Notes: a model not told the origin generated them from the sequence alone. A stretch of 8,469 bases of DNA from Lachnospiraceae bacterium (GCA_024684065.1 JAIKXO010000290.1:1-8469), one strand, 5' to 3'; counted from the first letter of the stretch, positions 1 through 6,666 are shown. Numbers and translations are program-made.

Positions 1-25
1 GTTTACAAATGTCGAATAAGCCCGC

Positions 26-138
26 GGGCACGAAGTGCCCTTCCTTGGCGGATTTCTGGCGTTAAACGTGTGCCACCGGCACACAACGCCCTGCCGGAGG
101 CATCTAAGGAAAAACTGAATTAATCAGTTTTTCCTTAG
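26..138. repeat. Structured intergenic element with three hairpins
   Basis: Three inverted repeats follow one another in a non-coding stretch. The first is GGGCAC-GAA-GTGCCC at 26-40. The second is a long hairpin at 58-90: GGCGTT (58-63) pairs with AACGCC (85-90), and inside it GTGTGCC (68-74) pairs with GGCACAC (78-84) around an ACC loop, leaving a 4-nt bulge at 64-67. The third is a 15-bp perfect stem at 104-138, listed separately. TTCCTT at 41-46 can also pair with AAGGAA at 106-111, so the whole block could fold as one unit enclosing the middle hairpin. This compact build resembles a dispersed intergenic repeat (REP/MITE-like) or a structured RNA, but only one copy is visible here. No reading frame covers it. 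Confidence 0.5.
104..138. terminator. Bidirectional terminator-like hairpin
   Basis: A 15-bp perfect inverted repeat, arms 104-118 and 124-138, flanks a 5-nt AT loop. The arms hold an A5 tract on one side and a T5 tract on the other, so either strand gives an A-tract, a short stem and a U-tract, as in bidirectional terminators. It lies 25 bp past the stop of the minus-strand lipoprotein gene, the right place to end that transcript. The core stem (ACTGA/TCAGT) is low in GC and the T tract is followed by CCTTAG rather than more T, so efficiency is uncertain. Confidence 0.5.
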
Positions 139-162
139 AAAAGCCGGTCAGATCAGCATTTC

Positions 163-1743
163 CTAATAAACAGGGCTGATCTTGGGGATAGGCTTTGTTT
201 CCGCGTTTTCCTTCAGGTAATTCAGCACATCGCAGTCCACGGACTCATAAAGCCCGTCAAGCCCTTCAAGCTCGTAATAATCGTCCCCGATCTCTACAAG
301 ATCCCCCCTGAAACCAAGCCAGGCTTCATCCAGAAAAGTGTGCTCGGGATTCCTGTACGAAAGATAAAGGTGCCACATCTGTCCCGAAGCGTCTTCTGCT
401 TCTTTTCCGACCTTTATATTCTTAAGAGCATCAAAAACCGCTGCTGTCTCCTCCGGGTCATGGGTTGTAAGCTCTCCCGCCTCATTATTCCAGTCTATAT
501 AGATATGAACAGTTGAAAGCATCTGCGCGTCAACCATGCCCGCTATGTGTGTTCCATAGCCTGCCGCGTCTAAAAGAGGCATTCCCTCCACACCGGAATC
601 AAATACTTCTTCCTCATATTCTGAGGCTTTTCTGTAATAATCCTCATAATAATCTTCCCAGTCCGAAGGCGTCATCACGCCTTCGACAGATAAAAGCCCC
701 GATAATCCCGACAGAGAATAGCGTCCGTCACGCGCCTCCAAAAGGCCGTCCTGTATGGCAAAAGCAAGAAGGCGGGTTCCGTTCTCATCATATGCCCCAT
801 ATATGGTATCTGTGCCGGTAGAGAAGATCTCGTCCTCTTTTTCCACAACCGTAATTTCGCTCACAGCCTTCGCAAACTGCTCAAGCGCCGTCTTATCGGT
901 GATTATCTGGGTGGGCTCCCCGTATTCACAGTGATTTACGTTTACCGAGATATCCGCGAGGCCGGAAAGGGAAACAGGCTCCTCTTCTCCAGCTTCCCTG
1001 GCAAGATACTCCAAAAGAGGTTCGGGAAAAGAATGTGGAAGAGGATTTTTCTCTAAAACAGGAGCAGTCTCGTTCTCGTCTTTTTCCTCTGCCTCCTTCT
1101 CAGCCTTCCGCTTTGCTTCCTCGGCCGCCTGCGCTTCCGCGATCTCTTCATCAAAGTCCGCCTCCGTCTCGCTTGCAGCTCCGGTCCCGTCCGTAAACTT
1201 AAGCTCCCAGATATTCGACCAGTTATAGGCTGTCGGATCCGTCCGCCTGTATTCATTACCGTAGAACACCGGCCGCACCTTAAGACGGTAGGTTACAGTA
1301 TCGGTATAGACGCCCTGTAAAAAATAACAGTCTATAGATACCGTTCCGTCATCCGCATAGCTCTCGTTGCCTCCCATTCCCTTGGTATTCCTGACAGCGA
1401 AATCGCGGCCGTAATCATCCGTCCCCTCGGCATACAGGGCGATCTCATAGGAATCCGCTTCCGGTACGGGGCTGAAGCTTATCTTATAAGACACTGCATT
1501 ACTATAAGACAGTGGTCTGTCATAAACAGGCTCATAAAGCTTTGGCGCTTCTTCCGACGGAAACGGTTTCGCATAAGGATTTTCGCTGTCCGTTTCGTTT
1601 CCTGCAGGCCCGGGCATGTCTTCGTCCGGGGAAGAGACGATCTCTTCAGTCCTGTCATCCGCGATATTGACCTCAACATTCATGCATCCCGACAGGCAGG
1701 CCAAAATGAACAGTATATTTAATAATGTATATAATTTTTTCAT
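163..1743 (-). CDS. Secreted lipoprotein of unknown function with a fibronectin-like region
   Basis: This 526-aa predicted lipoprotein has a type II signal peptide: Lys-Lys at 2-3, a hydrophobic core at about 4-17, and lipobox L-S-G-C with the lipidated Cys at residue 20. The mature protein should be anchored to the outer face of the membrane. A Pro/Asp/Glu-rich linker (about 30-70) leads to a beta-rich segment (about 70-185, with SYEIALYAEG and YRLKVRPVF) resembling a fibronectin type III-like fold. A charged Glu/Lys/Ala stretch (about 190-226) looks helical or coiled-coil. A larger C-terminal part follows, with repeated features such as GxxxxxGLxGL and a Tyr/Asp/Glu-rich patch near 361-382. 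I recognise no catalytic motif. The ATG has a good SD (AAGGAGA, 1750-1756) at suitable spacing. It is transcribed away from the glycosyltransferase gene with a shared promoter region, so a joint envelope role is possible but unproven. Confidence 0.85.
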   Translation of the reverse strand: MKKLYTLLNILFILACLSGCMNVEVNIADDRTEEIVSSPDEDMPGPAGNETDSENPYAKPFPSEEAPKLYEPVYDRPLSYSNAVSYKISFSPVPEADSYEIALYAEGTDDYGRDFAVRNTKGMGGNESYADDGTVSIDCYFLQGVYTDTVTYRLKVRPVFYGNEYRRTDPTAYNWSNIWELKFTDGTGAASETEADFDEEIAEAQAAEEAKRKAEKEAEEKDENETAPVLEKNPLPHSFPEPLLEYLAREAGEEEPVSLSGLADISVNVNHCEYGEPTQIITDKTALEQFAKAVSEITVVEKEDEIFSTGTDTIYGAYDENGTRLLAFAIQDGLLEARDGRYSLSGLSGLLSVEGVMTPSDWEDYYEDYYRKASEYEEEVFDSGVEGMPLLDAAGYGTHIAGMVDAQMLSTVHIYIDWNNEAGELTTHDPEETAAVFDALKNIKVGKEAEDASGQMWHLYLSYRNPEHTFLDEAWLGFRGDLVEIGDDYYELEGLDGLYESVDCDVLNYLKENAETKPIPKISPVY

Positions 1744-1767
1744 ATTCAGTCTCCTTTCTTAATATAT

Positions 1768-1796
1768 ATGATACCCCATCCCGACCCGTATGGAAA
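1768..1796 (-). promoter_or_regulatory. Putative promoter of the lipoprotein gene
   Basis: Read on the minus strand, TTTCCA (-35, 1791-1796) and TATCAT (-10, 1768-1773) are separated by 17 bp. The -10 matches consensus at 5 of 6 and the -35 at 4 of 6. Transcription would begin around 1760, giving a very short leader that contains the SD at 1750-1756. Confidence 0.5.
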
Positions 1797-1851
1797 GAAA
1801 AAAATAGCCCGGGCCGGCTCCGTTACGCGGGCGTCGTATTGAAAGAAAAAA
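1787..1851. repeat. 17-nt direct repeat across divergent promoters
   Basis: CGTATkGAAAGAAAAAA occurs at 1787-1803 and again at 1835-1851, 48 bp apart, with one mismatch (G at 1792, T at 1840). The left copy covers the minus-strand -35 (1791-1796) and the right copy contains the plus-strand -35 (1839-1844). Between them lies a GC-rich stretch with the palindrome GCCCGGGC (1807-1814). The repeat could be a binding site linking the two genes or a duplicated promoter remnant. A-rich tracts can also recur by chance. Confidence 0.5.
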
Positions 1852-1867
1852 GGCTGTTTGCTATAAT
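1839..1867 (+). promoter_or_regulatory. Promoter of the glycosyltransferase gene
   Basis: TTGAAA (1839-1844) and TATAAT (1862-1867) with a 17-bp spacer form a near-consensus housekeeping promoter. The expected start near 1874 gives a leader of about 45 nt that ends in AGGAGA at 1905-1910. Confidence 0.8.
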
Positions 1868-1918
1868 CACGTTAATCAGGATCAGAAGCGTAGATTATTA
1901 TATCAGGAGAACCGGTCA

Positions 1919-3373
1919 TTGGATAAACGAAAACGTGAGGCAGCTGTTGTCTGCATGCTGACGATTTTTTCTTCGCTTGTATACATATCCCTTTGTTTTA
2001 ACAATAATGTATGGATGGATGAGGCCTTTACGGCAACTCTTGTGAAGACTGATTATCCCGGGGTATTGCAGCGGTCGATGAACGACACCCTTCCTCCTTT
2101 ATACAACCTTCTGCTGAAGCTTGCCACCGACATTTTCGGATATAAGGTTCCGGTAATGAAGCTTTTAAGCGCATCCTTCATGATCATCCTGATCTCGGTA
2201 TCAGCCCGGGTGATAAGGAAACGGTTCGGCTTAAGGACGGCGGCTGTTTATATCCTGGCGCTGACCTTTATGCCGAATATGCTGTTTTACGGCGTGGAGA
2301 TCAGGATGTACAGCCTGGGCTTCCTTTTCTCTACCCTGAGCGGGATCATGGCGTATGAATGCATCGTATCTCCTGAGAGAAAGAACTGGGTCATCTTTAC
2401 GCTCGTATCGGTCCTCTCCGGATACTCCCATCATTTCGCGCTGGTGGCCGCAGGTTTTGTATACCTGTTTATGATCATTTATTACCTGCTGTTTGAACGG
2501 GAAAACATTAAAAGGATGTTTGTCTGCATTATCGCATCCTTTTTCCTTTACCTGCCCTGTTTCCTGGTAACGCTTAAACAGATAAGGCAGGTGAACGGAT
2601 ATTTTTCCATGCCGGAGGTGACCCTTCCCGTATTTATAAAATACATGCGCTATCCCTATACCGTAGGATTTACGCCTTTGAGCGTCGCCCTGCTCCTTAC
2701 CGTCTTTTTCCTGTTTGTAAGGCTGATATACAGGCTTTTTAAAGTGCGCACCGGTGTTGCATCAAAAAAAGGCCGCGACGAAGAAGACGCTGAAAAAACG
2801 GGATCCCGGGCTGATATAAAGGATCTCTGCGCCCTGTCCTGCTTCCTTATCTATTACGGAGTTCTGGTATTCGGCACTGTTGTTTCCAGAATAATGACCG
2901 CAAACATCTTTGTCGACAGGTATCTTTTCTTTGCCATGGGCCTTTTATGGCTGTTTTTCGCCCTGCAGGCCTCGAAACTTAAGAAGCCTCTTTATATCGG
3001 AGTGATCGTCTTAGAGCTTTCAGTCGGGATCGTCACCTATACCGAAGCCTTTAAATCGGAATATGCAGAAGGAGCCGACGACCTTATAGCCTATCTTTAC
3101 GAAAACGTCAGGGACGGCGACCTGCTGTATACGGTCGAGGACGCGGAAGGCCTTTCGCTGTCCCTGCCCTTCTATGATGACAGGCTTACCAACTGCGAGG
3201 AGCTTAAGGACCTCAGAGAAGCTGCCGAAGACGGGCATACAGTCTGGTGCGCGGTCCTTGACGGCTACGAATACGATCCCGGGGAACTTGAAGGCCTTAA
3301 GCTCTGCCCGGCAGGTGATTTTTCCTTTGACAGGTATACTTTTAAACTGTACAAAACGGAATTTATAAATTAG
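1919..3373 (+). CDS. GT-C type membrane glycosyltransferase (GT39/ArnT/RgtA-like)
   Basis: This 484-aa polytopic membrane protein has about 11 predicted transmembrane segments (first at about 8-27, last at about 355-373) and a soluble C-terminal tail. After TM1 comes the GT-C signature loop: WMDEAFT, with the acidic pair D34-E35 expected to be catalytic or metal-binding, then D56 followed by PPLYNLLLK (59-67), the counterpart of the family's HPPLYY motif. E127-x-R129-x-Y131 is also typical. Such enzymes transfer sugars from polyprenyl-phosphate donors to lipids, glycans or proteins on the outer face of the membrane; donor and acceptor cannot be read from the sequence. A polar insert at about 273-300, rich in Lys, Asp and Glu, is probably a cytoplasmic loop. 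The start is TTG, chosen because AGGAGA lies 8 nt upstream; the next Met (residue 13) falls inside TM1. It is divergent from the lipoprotein gene and may share regulation. Confidence 0.8.
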   Translation: MDKRKREAAVVCMLTIFSSLVYISLCFNNNVWMDEAFTATLVKTDYPGVLQRSMNDTLPPLYNLLLKLATDIFGYKVPVMKLLSASFMIILISVSARVIRKRFGLRTAAVYILALTFMPNMLFYGVEIRMYSLGFLFSTLSGIMAYECIVSPERKNWVIFTLVSVLSGYSHHFALVAAGFVYLFMIIYYLLFERENIKRMFVCIIASFFLYLPCFLVTLKQIRQVNGYFSMPEVTLPVFIKYMRYPYTVGFTPLSVALLLTVFFLFVRLIYRLFKVRTGVASKKGRDEEDAEKTGSRADIKDLCALSCFLIYYGVLVFGTVVSRIMTANIFVDRYLFFAMGLLWLFFALQASKLKKPLYIGVIVLELSVGIVTYTEAFKSEYAEGADDLIAYLYENVRDGDLLYTVEDAEGLSLSLPFYDDRLTNCEELKDLREAAEDGHTVWCAVLDGYEYDPGELEGLKLCPAGDFSFDRYTFKLYKTEFIN

Positions 3374-3410
3374 AATTATTACAAACGCGATATAAGGCAG
3401 GAGTGGATAA

Positions 3411-3473
3411 GTTTGGAAGTCGAAGGCTTTCAAACGTGATCAGAGGGTCAGATACGAGCCCGGACAGATCCGG
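3411..3473 (+). other. Two small hairpins in the leader before cvfB
   Basis: The 126-bp gap between the glycosyltransferase and cvfB contains a 9-bp stem (3411-3419 with 3427-3435, one G-U pair, 7-nt loop) and a 5-bp stem CCGGA/TCCGG (3460-3464 with 3469-3473, 4-nt loop). Neither is followed by a T run, so they do not look like intrinsic terminators. They could shape the cvfB leader or affect processing if the two genes are co-transcribed. I see no convincing promoter in the gap. Confidence 0.35.
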
Positions 3474-3499
3474 TTAAGGCCTGGCCCCGGAGGAAAAAA

Positions 3500-4336
3500 A
3501 TGTTGGAACTGGGTAAAAGACAGACTCTTAATATGATAAGAAGAACGGAACACGGTGTTTATCTGGGAAGTGCCGACTCCGAAGAGAGCGTGCTCCTTCC
3601 GAAAAAATATGTCCCTGAAGGGCTCGCCAAAGGGGACGAAATAAGCGTGTTTTTATACAAGGATTCATCGGATCGCCTTATAGCCACTACACTGGAGCCT
3701 CTGATAAGCCTTTCCGAAACGGCGGTGCTTACCGTTAAGCAGGTCGGAAAAATAGGAGCTTTTCTTGATTCCGGGCTCGATAAGGACTTCCTTCTTCCTT
3801 TTGCCGAGCAGACCTGCCGCGTAAAGGAAGGGGACAAATGCCTGACCGCGCTTTACATCGACAAGAGCGAACGCCTCTGCCTTACCATGAAGGTTTATGA
3901 TTATCTTTCCAAAGATTCGCCCTATAAAAAGGATGACGAGGTGACGGGAAGGATATATGAAAAGACCGACAGCTTCGGCGCTTTCGTGGCGGTAGATGAC
4001 AAATATTCGGCCCTGATCCCGAAAAAAGAGCTGTTTACGGACCTCCCCGTCAATTCCGTGATAAAGGCAAGGGTGACGGATGTAAAGGAGGACGGGAAGC
4101 TCGATTTAAGCATCAGGAAAAAATCCTGGCTCCAGATGGACGATGATGCCATAAAGATCATGGAGCTTTTAGACAGCTACGGCGGCAGGCTCCCGTTCAA
4201 CGATAAAGCATCTCCGGAACTGATACAGCGGGAAACGGACATGAGCAAAAAGGAATTCAAGAGAGCTGTGGGAAAGCTCTATAAAGAGCGCAGGATAATC
4301 ATAGGTGAGGATTTCATAGAAAGAACCGGTTTATAA
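3500..4336 (+). CDS. cvfB: CvfB/YitL-family S1 RNA-binding protein
   Basis: The 278-aa product matches the CvfB (B. subtilis YitL) family in length and architecture. OB-fold S1-like modules fill the N-terminal two thirds; the clearest S1 domain is at about 145-207, with GRIYEKTDSFGAFVAV and a closing segment KLDLSIRKK. An earlier diverged module covers about 75-135, with VGKIGAFLDSG. The C-terminal 60 residues (about 215-278) form the winged-helix part, ending KRAVGKLYKERRIIIGEDF. In staphylococci CvfB binds RNA and affects virulence-gene expression; in this organism the targets are unknown, and a general cytoplasmic role in mRNA handling is the safest reading. The ATG has a strong SD, GGAGG at 3489-3493, 6 nt upstream. 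Its promoter is unclear, so it may be read from the upstream gene. Confidence 0.88.
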   Translation: MLELGKRQTLNMIRRTEHGVYLGSADSEESVLLPKKYVPEGLAKGDEISVFLYKDSSDRLIATTLEPLISLSETAVLTVKQVGKIGAFLDSGLDKDFLLPFAEQTCRVKEGDKCLTALYIDKSERLCLTMKVYDYLSKDSPYKKDDEVTGRIYEKTDSFGAFVAVDDKYSALIPKKELFTDLPVNSVIKARVTDVKEDGKLDLSIRKKSWLQMDDDAIKIMELLDSYGGRLPFNDKASPELIQRETDMSKKEFKRAVGKLYKERRIIIGEDFIERTGL

Positions 4337-4356
4337 TTACAGCTGCTTATCTGTAA
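4337..4356 (+). terminator. Weak hairpin after cvfB
   Basis: TTACAG (4337-4342) pairs with CTGTAA (4351-4356) around an 8-nt loop immediately after the cvfB stop. The stem is short and no T tract follows, so this is a poor terminator candidate, listed because nothing better separates cvfB from the promoter at 4416. Confidence 0.2.
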
Positions 4357-4374
4357 ATATTCCATTTCACTCAC

Positions 4375-4412
4375 TGTACATTTTGCACAAAATTTGCATT
4401 TATTTATGTACA
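4375..4412. promoter_or_regulatory. Paired TGTACA palindromes upstream of a promoter
   Basis: TGTACAT at 4375-4381 and ATGTACA at 4406-4412 form an inverted pair. Each contains the self-palindrome TGTACA, and the two centres are 32 bp apart, close to three helical turns. The right copy ends 3 bp before the TTGACA -35 at 4416. Position and phasing suit a regulator binding on one face of the helix, but 6-mers in AT-rich DNA can pair by chance. Confidence 0.35.
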
Positions 4413-4415
4413 TAG

Positions 4416-4443
4416 TTGACAAAGAACCTTTTCTGAGTATAAT
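4416..4443 (+). promoter_or_regulatory. Consensus promoter for the small-protein/CPBP protease unit
   Basis: TTGACA (4416-4421) and TATAAT (4438-4443) match sigma-A consensus in all 12 positions with a 16-bp spacer. The start is expected near 4450, leaving a leader of about 125 nt before the ATG at 4574. This is the strongest promoter in the window. Confidence 0.88.
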
Positions 4444-4474
4444 TCAATGAAGGCGCCGGATAAAACAGCGCTTA

Positions 4475-4523
4475 ATGCAAATTGCATATGCAGTGATCCT
4501 GCAGCTGTCCGGGAAAGGCTGCA
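4475..4523 (+). promoter_or_regulatory. Structured 5' leader of the small-protein gene
   Basis: The leader carries the palindrome ATGCAA-A-TTGCAT (4475-4487) and a 6-bp stem TGCAGC/GCTGCA (4500-4505 with 4518-4523, 12-nt loop). ATGCAAATT at 4475-4483 is also the exact reverse complement of AATTTGCAT at 4391-4399, upstream of the -35, so the promoter is flanked by an inverted repeat. The frame is open from an ATG at 4475 into the small gene, but that ATG has no SD. I could not match the leader to a known riboswitch. Confidence 0.35.
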
Positions 4524-4573
4524 TTCCATATACCGGATGGTCAGAATATTTAATCATTCAGGAGGTAAATATT

Positions 4574-4807
4574 ATGAAAGTACAGAATATTACAGATATT
4601 GACAAGTTTTTCAAGACGATCGATTCCTGCAGGGGAAAGGTGGAGCTTGTGACCGGAGAGGGCGACAGGCTTAATCTTAAGTCAAAGCTTTCGCAGTACG
4701 TATCCATGGCTAACCTTTTTTCTGACGGAACCATAGAGGAGCTTGAGATAGTCGCTTATGAACCCGAGGATATCAACAAGCTCATCAATTTCATGGTCAA
4801 CGGATGA
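4574..4807 (+). CDS. Conserved 77-aa protein of unknown function
   Basis: A compact 77-residue cytoplasmic protein with no signal peptide or membrane segment. Its pattern suggests a small alpha/beta fold: a helix at about 8-18 (DKFFKTIDSCRG), strands near 21-27 and 55-61, a central amphipathic helix at about 38-49 and a C-terminal helix (EPEDINKLINFMVNG). I recall near relatives across Lachnospiraceae, some labelled 'polya polymerase'; that label is not supported here, since the protein is far too short for a nucleotidyltransferase and lacks the motif. The start was chosen at 4574 because AGGAGG (4560-4565) lies 8 nt upstream; the in-frame ATG at 4475 has no SD. It is first in a two-gene unit whose second gene begins one base after this stop, so the products are probably made together. 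Confidence 0.82.
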   Translation: MKVQNITDIDKFFKTIDSCRGKVELVTGEGDRLNLKSKLSQYVSMANLFSDGTIEELEIVAYEPEDINKLINFMVNG

Positions 4808-4808
4808 T

Positions 4809-5933
4809 ATGCCAGGCAACGCCGAAAAAAAGTATGTAAGAAAAACAAATAACCTGTTCCTTATTCTGATCCTGCTGTATTTAGCGCTTGAGTTTTTCGT
4901 TACTCTGATAACAGGCAGGGATATAGAGTTCGGCATAACCGCGTCCCTGATACTCAGTCAGGGTTCGCTGATCCTGCCTGCGCTTATTTTTATAGCGGCG
5001 GAGCGTCTTGATATTAAGGAATGGGCGCCATTTAAAAAAATCAGGTGGTCAACCTTCGGGCTGACCATTTTATTTACCCTGTGTATCTCGCCCTTTGTGA
5101 CGCTGATCAATCTCCTGTCTCAGCTTTTTACGACAAATTTCGTGGCCGAACTTGCGGAGGAACTGTTTTCCGAACCACCGTTGCTTATGATGGTTATGAT
5201 CGGGGTCATAGGACCGTTCTGTGAGGAATTCACTTTCAGGGGGGTCATTTTCCACGGACTTAGAAAATCCGGCAGGGTTCTTGCGGCTATCATTGTGTCA
5301 GCCCTGTTTTTCGGCCTGATGCATATGAATCTCAACCAGTTCTGCTATGCTTTTTTTCTCGGGATCGCCTTTGCCCTCCTTACCGAGGCCACGGGAAGCC
5401 TGATACCGCCGATCACTATGCACCTCTGCATAAACAGTTCAAACATTGGCATGGAGTTTATCGCGGATTTTTTATACAGCAGCTTTAACGGGGGGTCCGA
5501 GGGGCTGGCTGAGTTATTTTCCGAAAGTGAAGTGACAAGAGATGAGATATTCTATATTGCCGGGATTTATATGATACCCGGACTCATAGGGCTTGCGCTT
5601 TCGATCGTTGTGTTTATAGCGATCTGCAGAAATGAGGGGAGCCTTGAGCATATAAAGTCATTATTCACAAAAAAGAGTACCAAAGCTGCCGGGCCTGCCT
5701 TAGCGACGGATATACCGGCCGAAGCTGCCGGGCCTGCCGTAACACCGGATATGCCTGCCGTATCAGCCGGATCCGATGTACCTTACGGCGATATTCATTC
5801 AGAAGATCCGCAGATACCTGCAATTCAGAAAAAGACCCCTGTGATCACTGCTTCAGGATGGATAGCCATCGTTTTCTGCGTTATCGTCATTTTAGCTTCG
5901 GACGTGGTCTTACGGCTTGTTGGCAACTGGTAG
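4809..5933 (+). CDS. CPBP family intramembrane glutamic endopeptidase
   Basis: A 374-aa multi-pass membrane protein of the CPBP (CAAX protease and bacteriocin-processing, Abi) family. The three active-site motifs are present: EExxxR at E139-E140 to R144 (EEFTFR), FxxxH at F168-H172 (FGLMH), and HxxxN at H205-N209 (HLCIN). The family cleaves within the membrane; known roles include bacteriocin self-immunity and surface-protein processing, and the substrate here cannot be told. After the core comes a long Pro/Ala-rich linker (about 288-345) with a 13-residue duplication (AAGPA) and then an extra C-terminal TM segment, making it longer than minimal CPBP proteins. The start at 4809 is favoured over the longer frame from 4758 because it follows the upstream TGA by one base; only a weak GGA precedes it, which suggests translational coupling. 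Confidence 0.88.
   Translation: MPGNAEKKYVRKTNNLFLILILLYLALEFFVTLITGRDIEFGITASLILSQGSLILPALIFIAAERLDIKEWAPFKKIRWSTFGLTILFTLCISPFVTLINLLSQLFTTNFVAELAEELFSEPPLLMMVMIGVIGPFCEEFTFRGVIFHGLRKSGRVLAAIIVSALFFGLMHMNLNQFCYAFFLGIAFALLTEATGSLIPPITMHLCINSSNIGMEFIADFLYSSFNGGSEGLAELFSESEVTRDEIFYIAGIYMIPGLIGLALSIVVFIAICRNEGSLEHIKSLFTKKSTKAAGPALATDIPAEAAGPAVTPDMPAVSAGSDVPYGDIHSEDPQIPAIQKKTPVITASGWIAIVFCVIVILASDVVLRLVGNW
5683..5738 (+). repeat. 39-bp in-frame repeat in the protease linker
   Basis: AAGCTGCCGGGCCTGCC is repeated exactly at 5683-5699 and 5722-5738, a period of 39 bp or 13 codons, encoding successive AAGPA...D-x-PA units. A third, degenerate unit (SAGSDV) follows near 5762. The repeat lies in the flexible linker between the catalytic core and the last TM segment, so changes in copy number would alter linker length without breaking the frame. 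Confidence 0.75.
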
Positions 5934-5941
5934 ATATCCAA

Positions 5942-5974
5942 ACGGTCACCATGAATATGGCGGCTGTTTTTTTT
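5942..5974 (+). terminator. Intrinsic terminator after the CPBP protease gene
   Basis: An 11-position stem (5942-5952 with 5957-5967; two G-U pairs, one A-C mismatch) closes on a GAAT loop and runs straight into eight T residues (5967-5974). It begins 8 bp after the stop codon and marks the end of the small-protein/protease transcript, and also the right edge of the ordinary chromosomal block. Confidence 0.82.
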
Positions 5975-6020
5975 ATCTAATATCTTCATATTTATCGGTA
6001 TATTATGATGAGGAAAGCAT

Positions 6021-6545
6021 ATGGATAAAAATGTAAATATTATCAATGATCTTGATGGTCGCAGATTTGTACTAATAAACGACATCAGGTTTAAGGGGAA
6101 GCGAGAAGATTGGAAAGATGTCGAACAATTTCTAAAAGAATACGTCGGAGAGTTTTATGAAATTGAGGAAACATGCGAAAAAGTATATATTTCAAAAGAT
6201 TTTCCGGATGAATTTGCCAATTCAGAAAGCAGAATTGCACTTAAAGGGGCCGCTGCAAAAGCAAAAGCCAATGCATCTCAGGCAATCCCGGAGCTGATAA
6301 GGATTGCTACAAATCCGAAACACTCTGATAATACTAAAGAAAAGCATAAACAAGATGCAAAATATGGATGGTACAGATATGATGTGCGGTTTGCATTGCC
6401 TGTATATAATGATTAATCCGGAGAAATAGAGAGATACAATATTTATAAATCAGTTATGCTTGTAAGACATGCTGAAGATGACAAGAAATATCTGTATGAT
6501 TTTCTATCAATAAAAAAAGAAACGAGCAGCCCGCTTGAGTCATAG
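6021..6545 (+). pseudogene. LPD3-like phage/ICE protein gene interrupted by one in-frame TAA
   Basis: The frame opens at ATG 6021 (AGGAA at 6011-6015 as SD) and reads 131 codons to TAA at 6414-6416. It then continues in the same frame for 42 more codons (6417-6542) to TAG at 6543. The downstream part reads SGEIERYN, LVRHAEDDKKYLYD and IKKETSSPLES, which I recognise from memory as the usual C-terminus of the same family, so one nonsense codon splits an otherwise intact 174-codon gene. The family resembles the large polyvalent-protein-associated domain 3 found in phage and conjugative-element proteins; key stretches are INDIRFKGKR (19-28), KAKANASQAIPELI, and AKYGWYRYD before ALPVY. The molecular function is unknown. 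Base composition is AT-richer than the genes to the left. A 131-aa product may still be made, and sequencing error is possible. The family name is tentative. Confidence 0.65.
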
Positions 6546-6666
6546 ACTGTACGGTAAAAACCCATTTCTCTTTTAAGCGTAGTATATAATCAACTTATAT
6601 AATTGTCTATACTGATTTGCGGGGATTTTGGATGAATAGATATTGGAATTACAAATAAATTGGTGA
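6546..6666. other. AT-rich gap with no gene seen
   Basis: Non-coding AT-rich sequence between the LPD3-like gene and the hsdR remnant. It holds a TATAAT at 6585-6590, the palindrome TTATATAA near 6595-6602, and an inverted pair AGTATA (6581-6586)/TATACT (6608-6613). No matching -35 or downstream start is convincing, so I call no promoter. Confidence 0.4.

Noticed and set aside
3020..3433. A 137-codon minus-strand frame opposite the glycosyltransferase 3' end
   Set aside because: Antisense to a clear coding gene, with no SD; a shadow frame.
3403..3477. A 24-codon frame (GTG start, MDKFGSRRLSNVIRGSDTSP...) in the leader before cvfB
   Set aside because: The only good purine run (GGAG) touches the GTG, leaving no SD spacing, and the sequence resembles no leader peptide I know. 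Left out as a gene.
4475..4573. N-terminal extension of the 77-aa protein to 110 aa from ATG 4475
   Set aside because: No SD before 4475, while AGGAGG is ideally placed before 4574; the extension lies over the palindromic leader.
4758..4808. Longer start for the CPBP protease, overlapping the small gene
   Set aside because: The extra 17 residues are Ser-rich and lie wholly inside the upstream gene; the ATG at 4809 follows the stop in typical coupled fashion and begins just before TM1.
5976..6004. A promoter for the LPD3-like gene using TATATT at 5999-6004
   Set aside because: No acceptable -35 at 16-18 bp, and the start site would fall almost on the SD.
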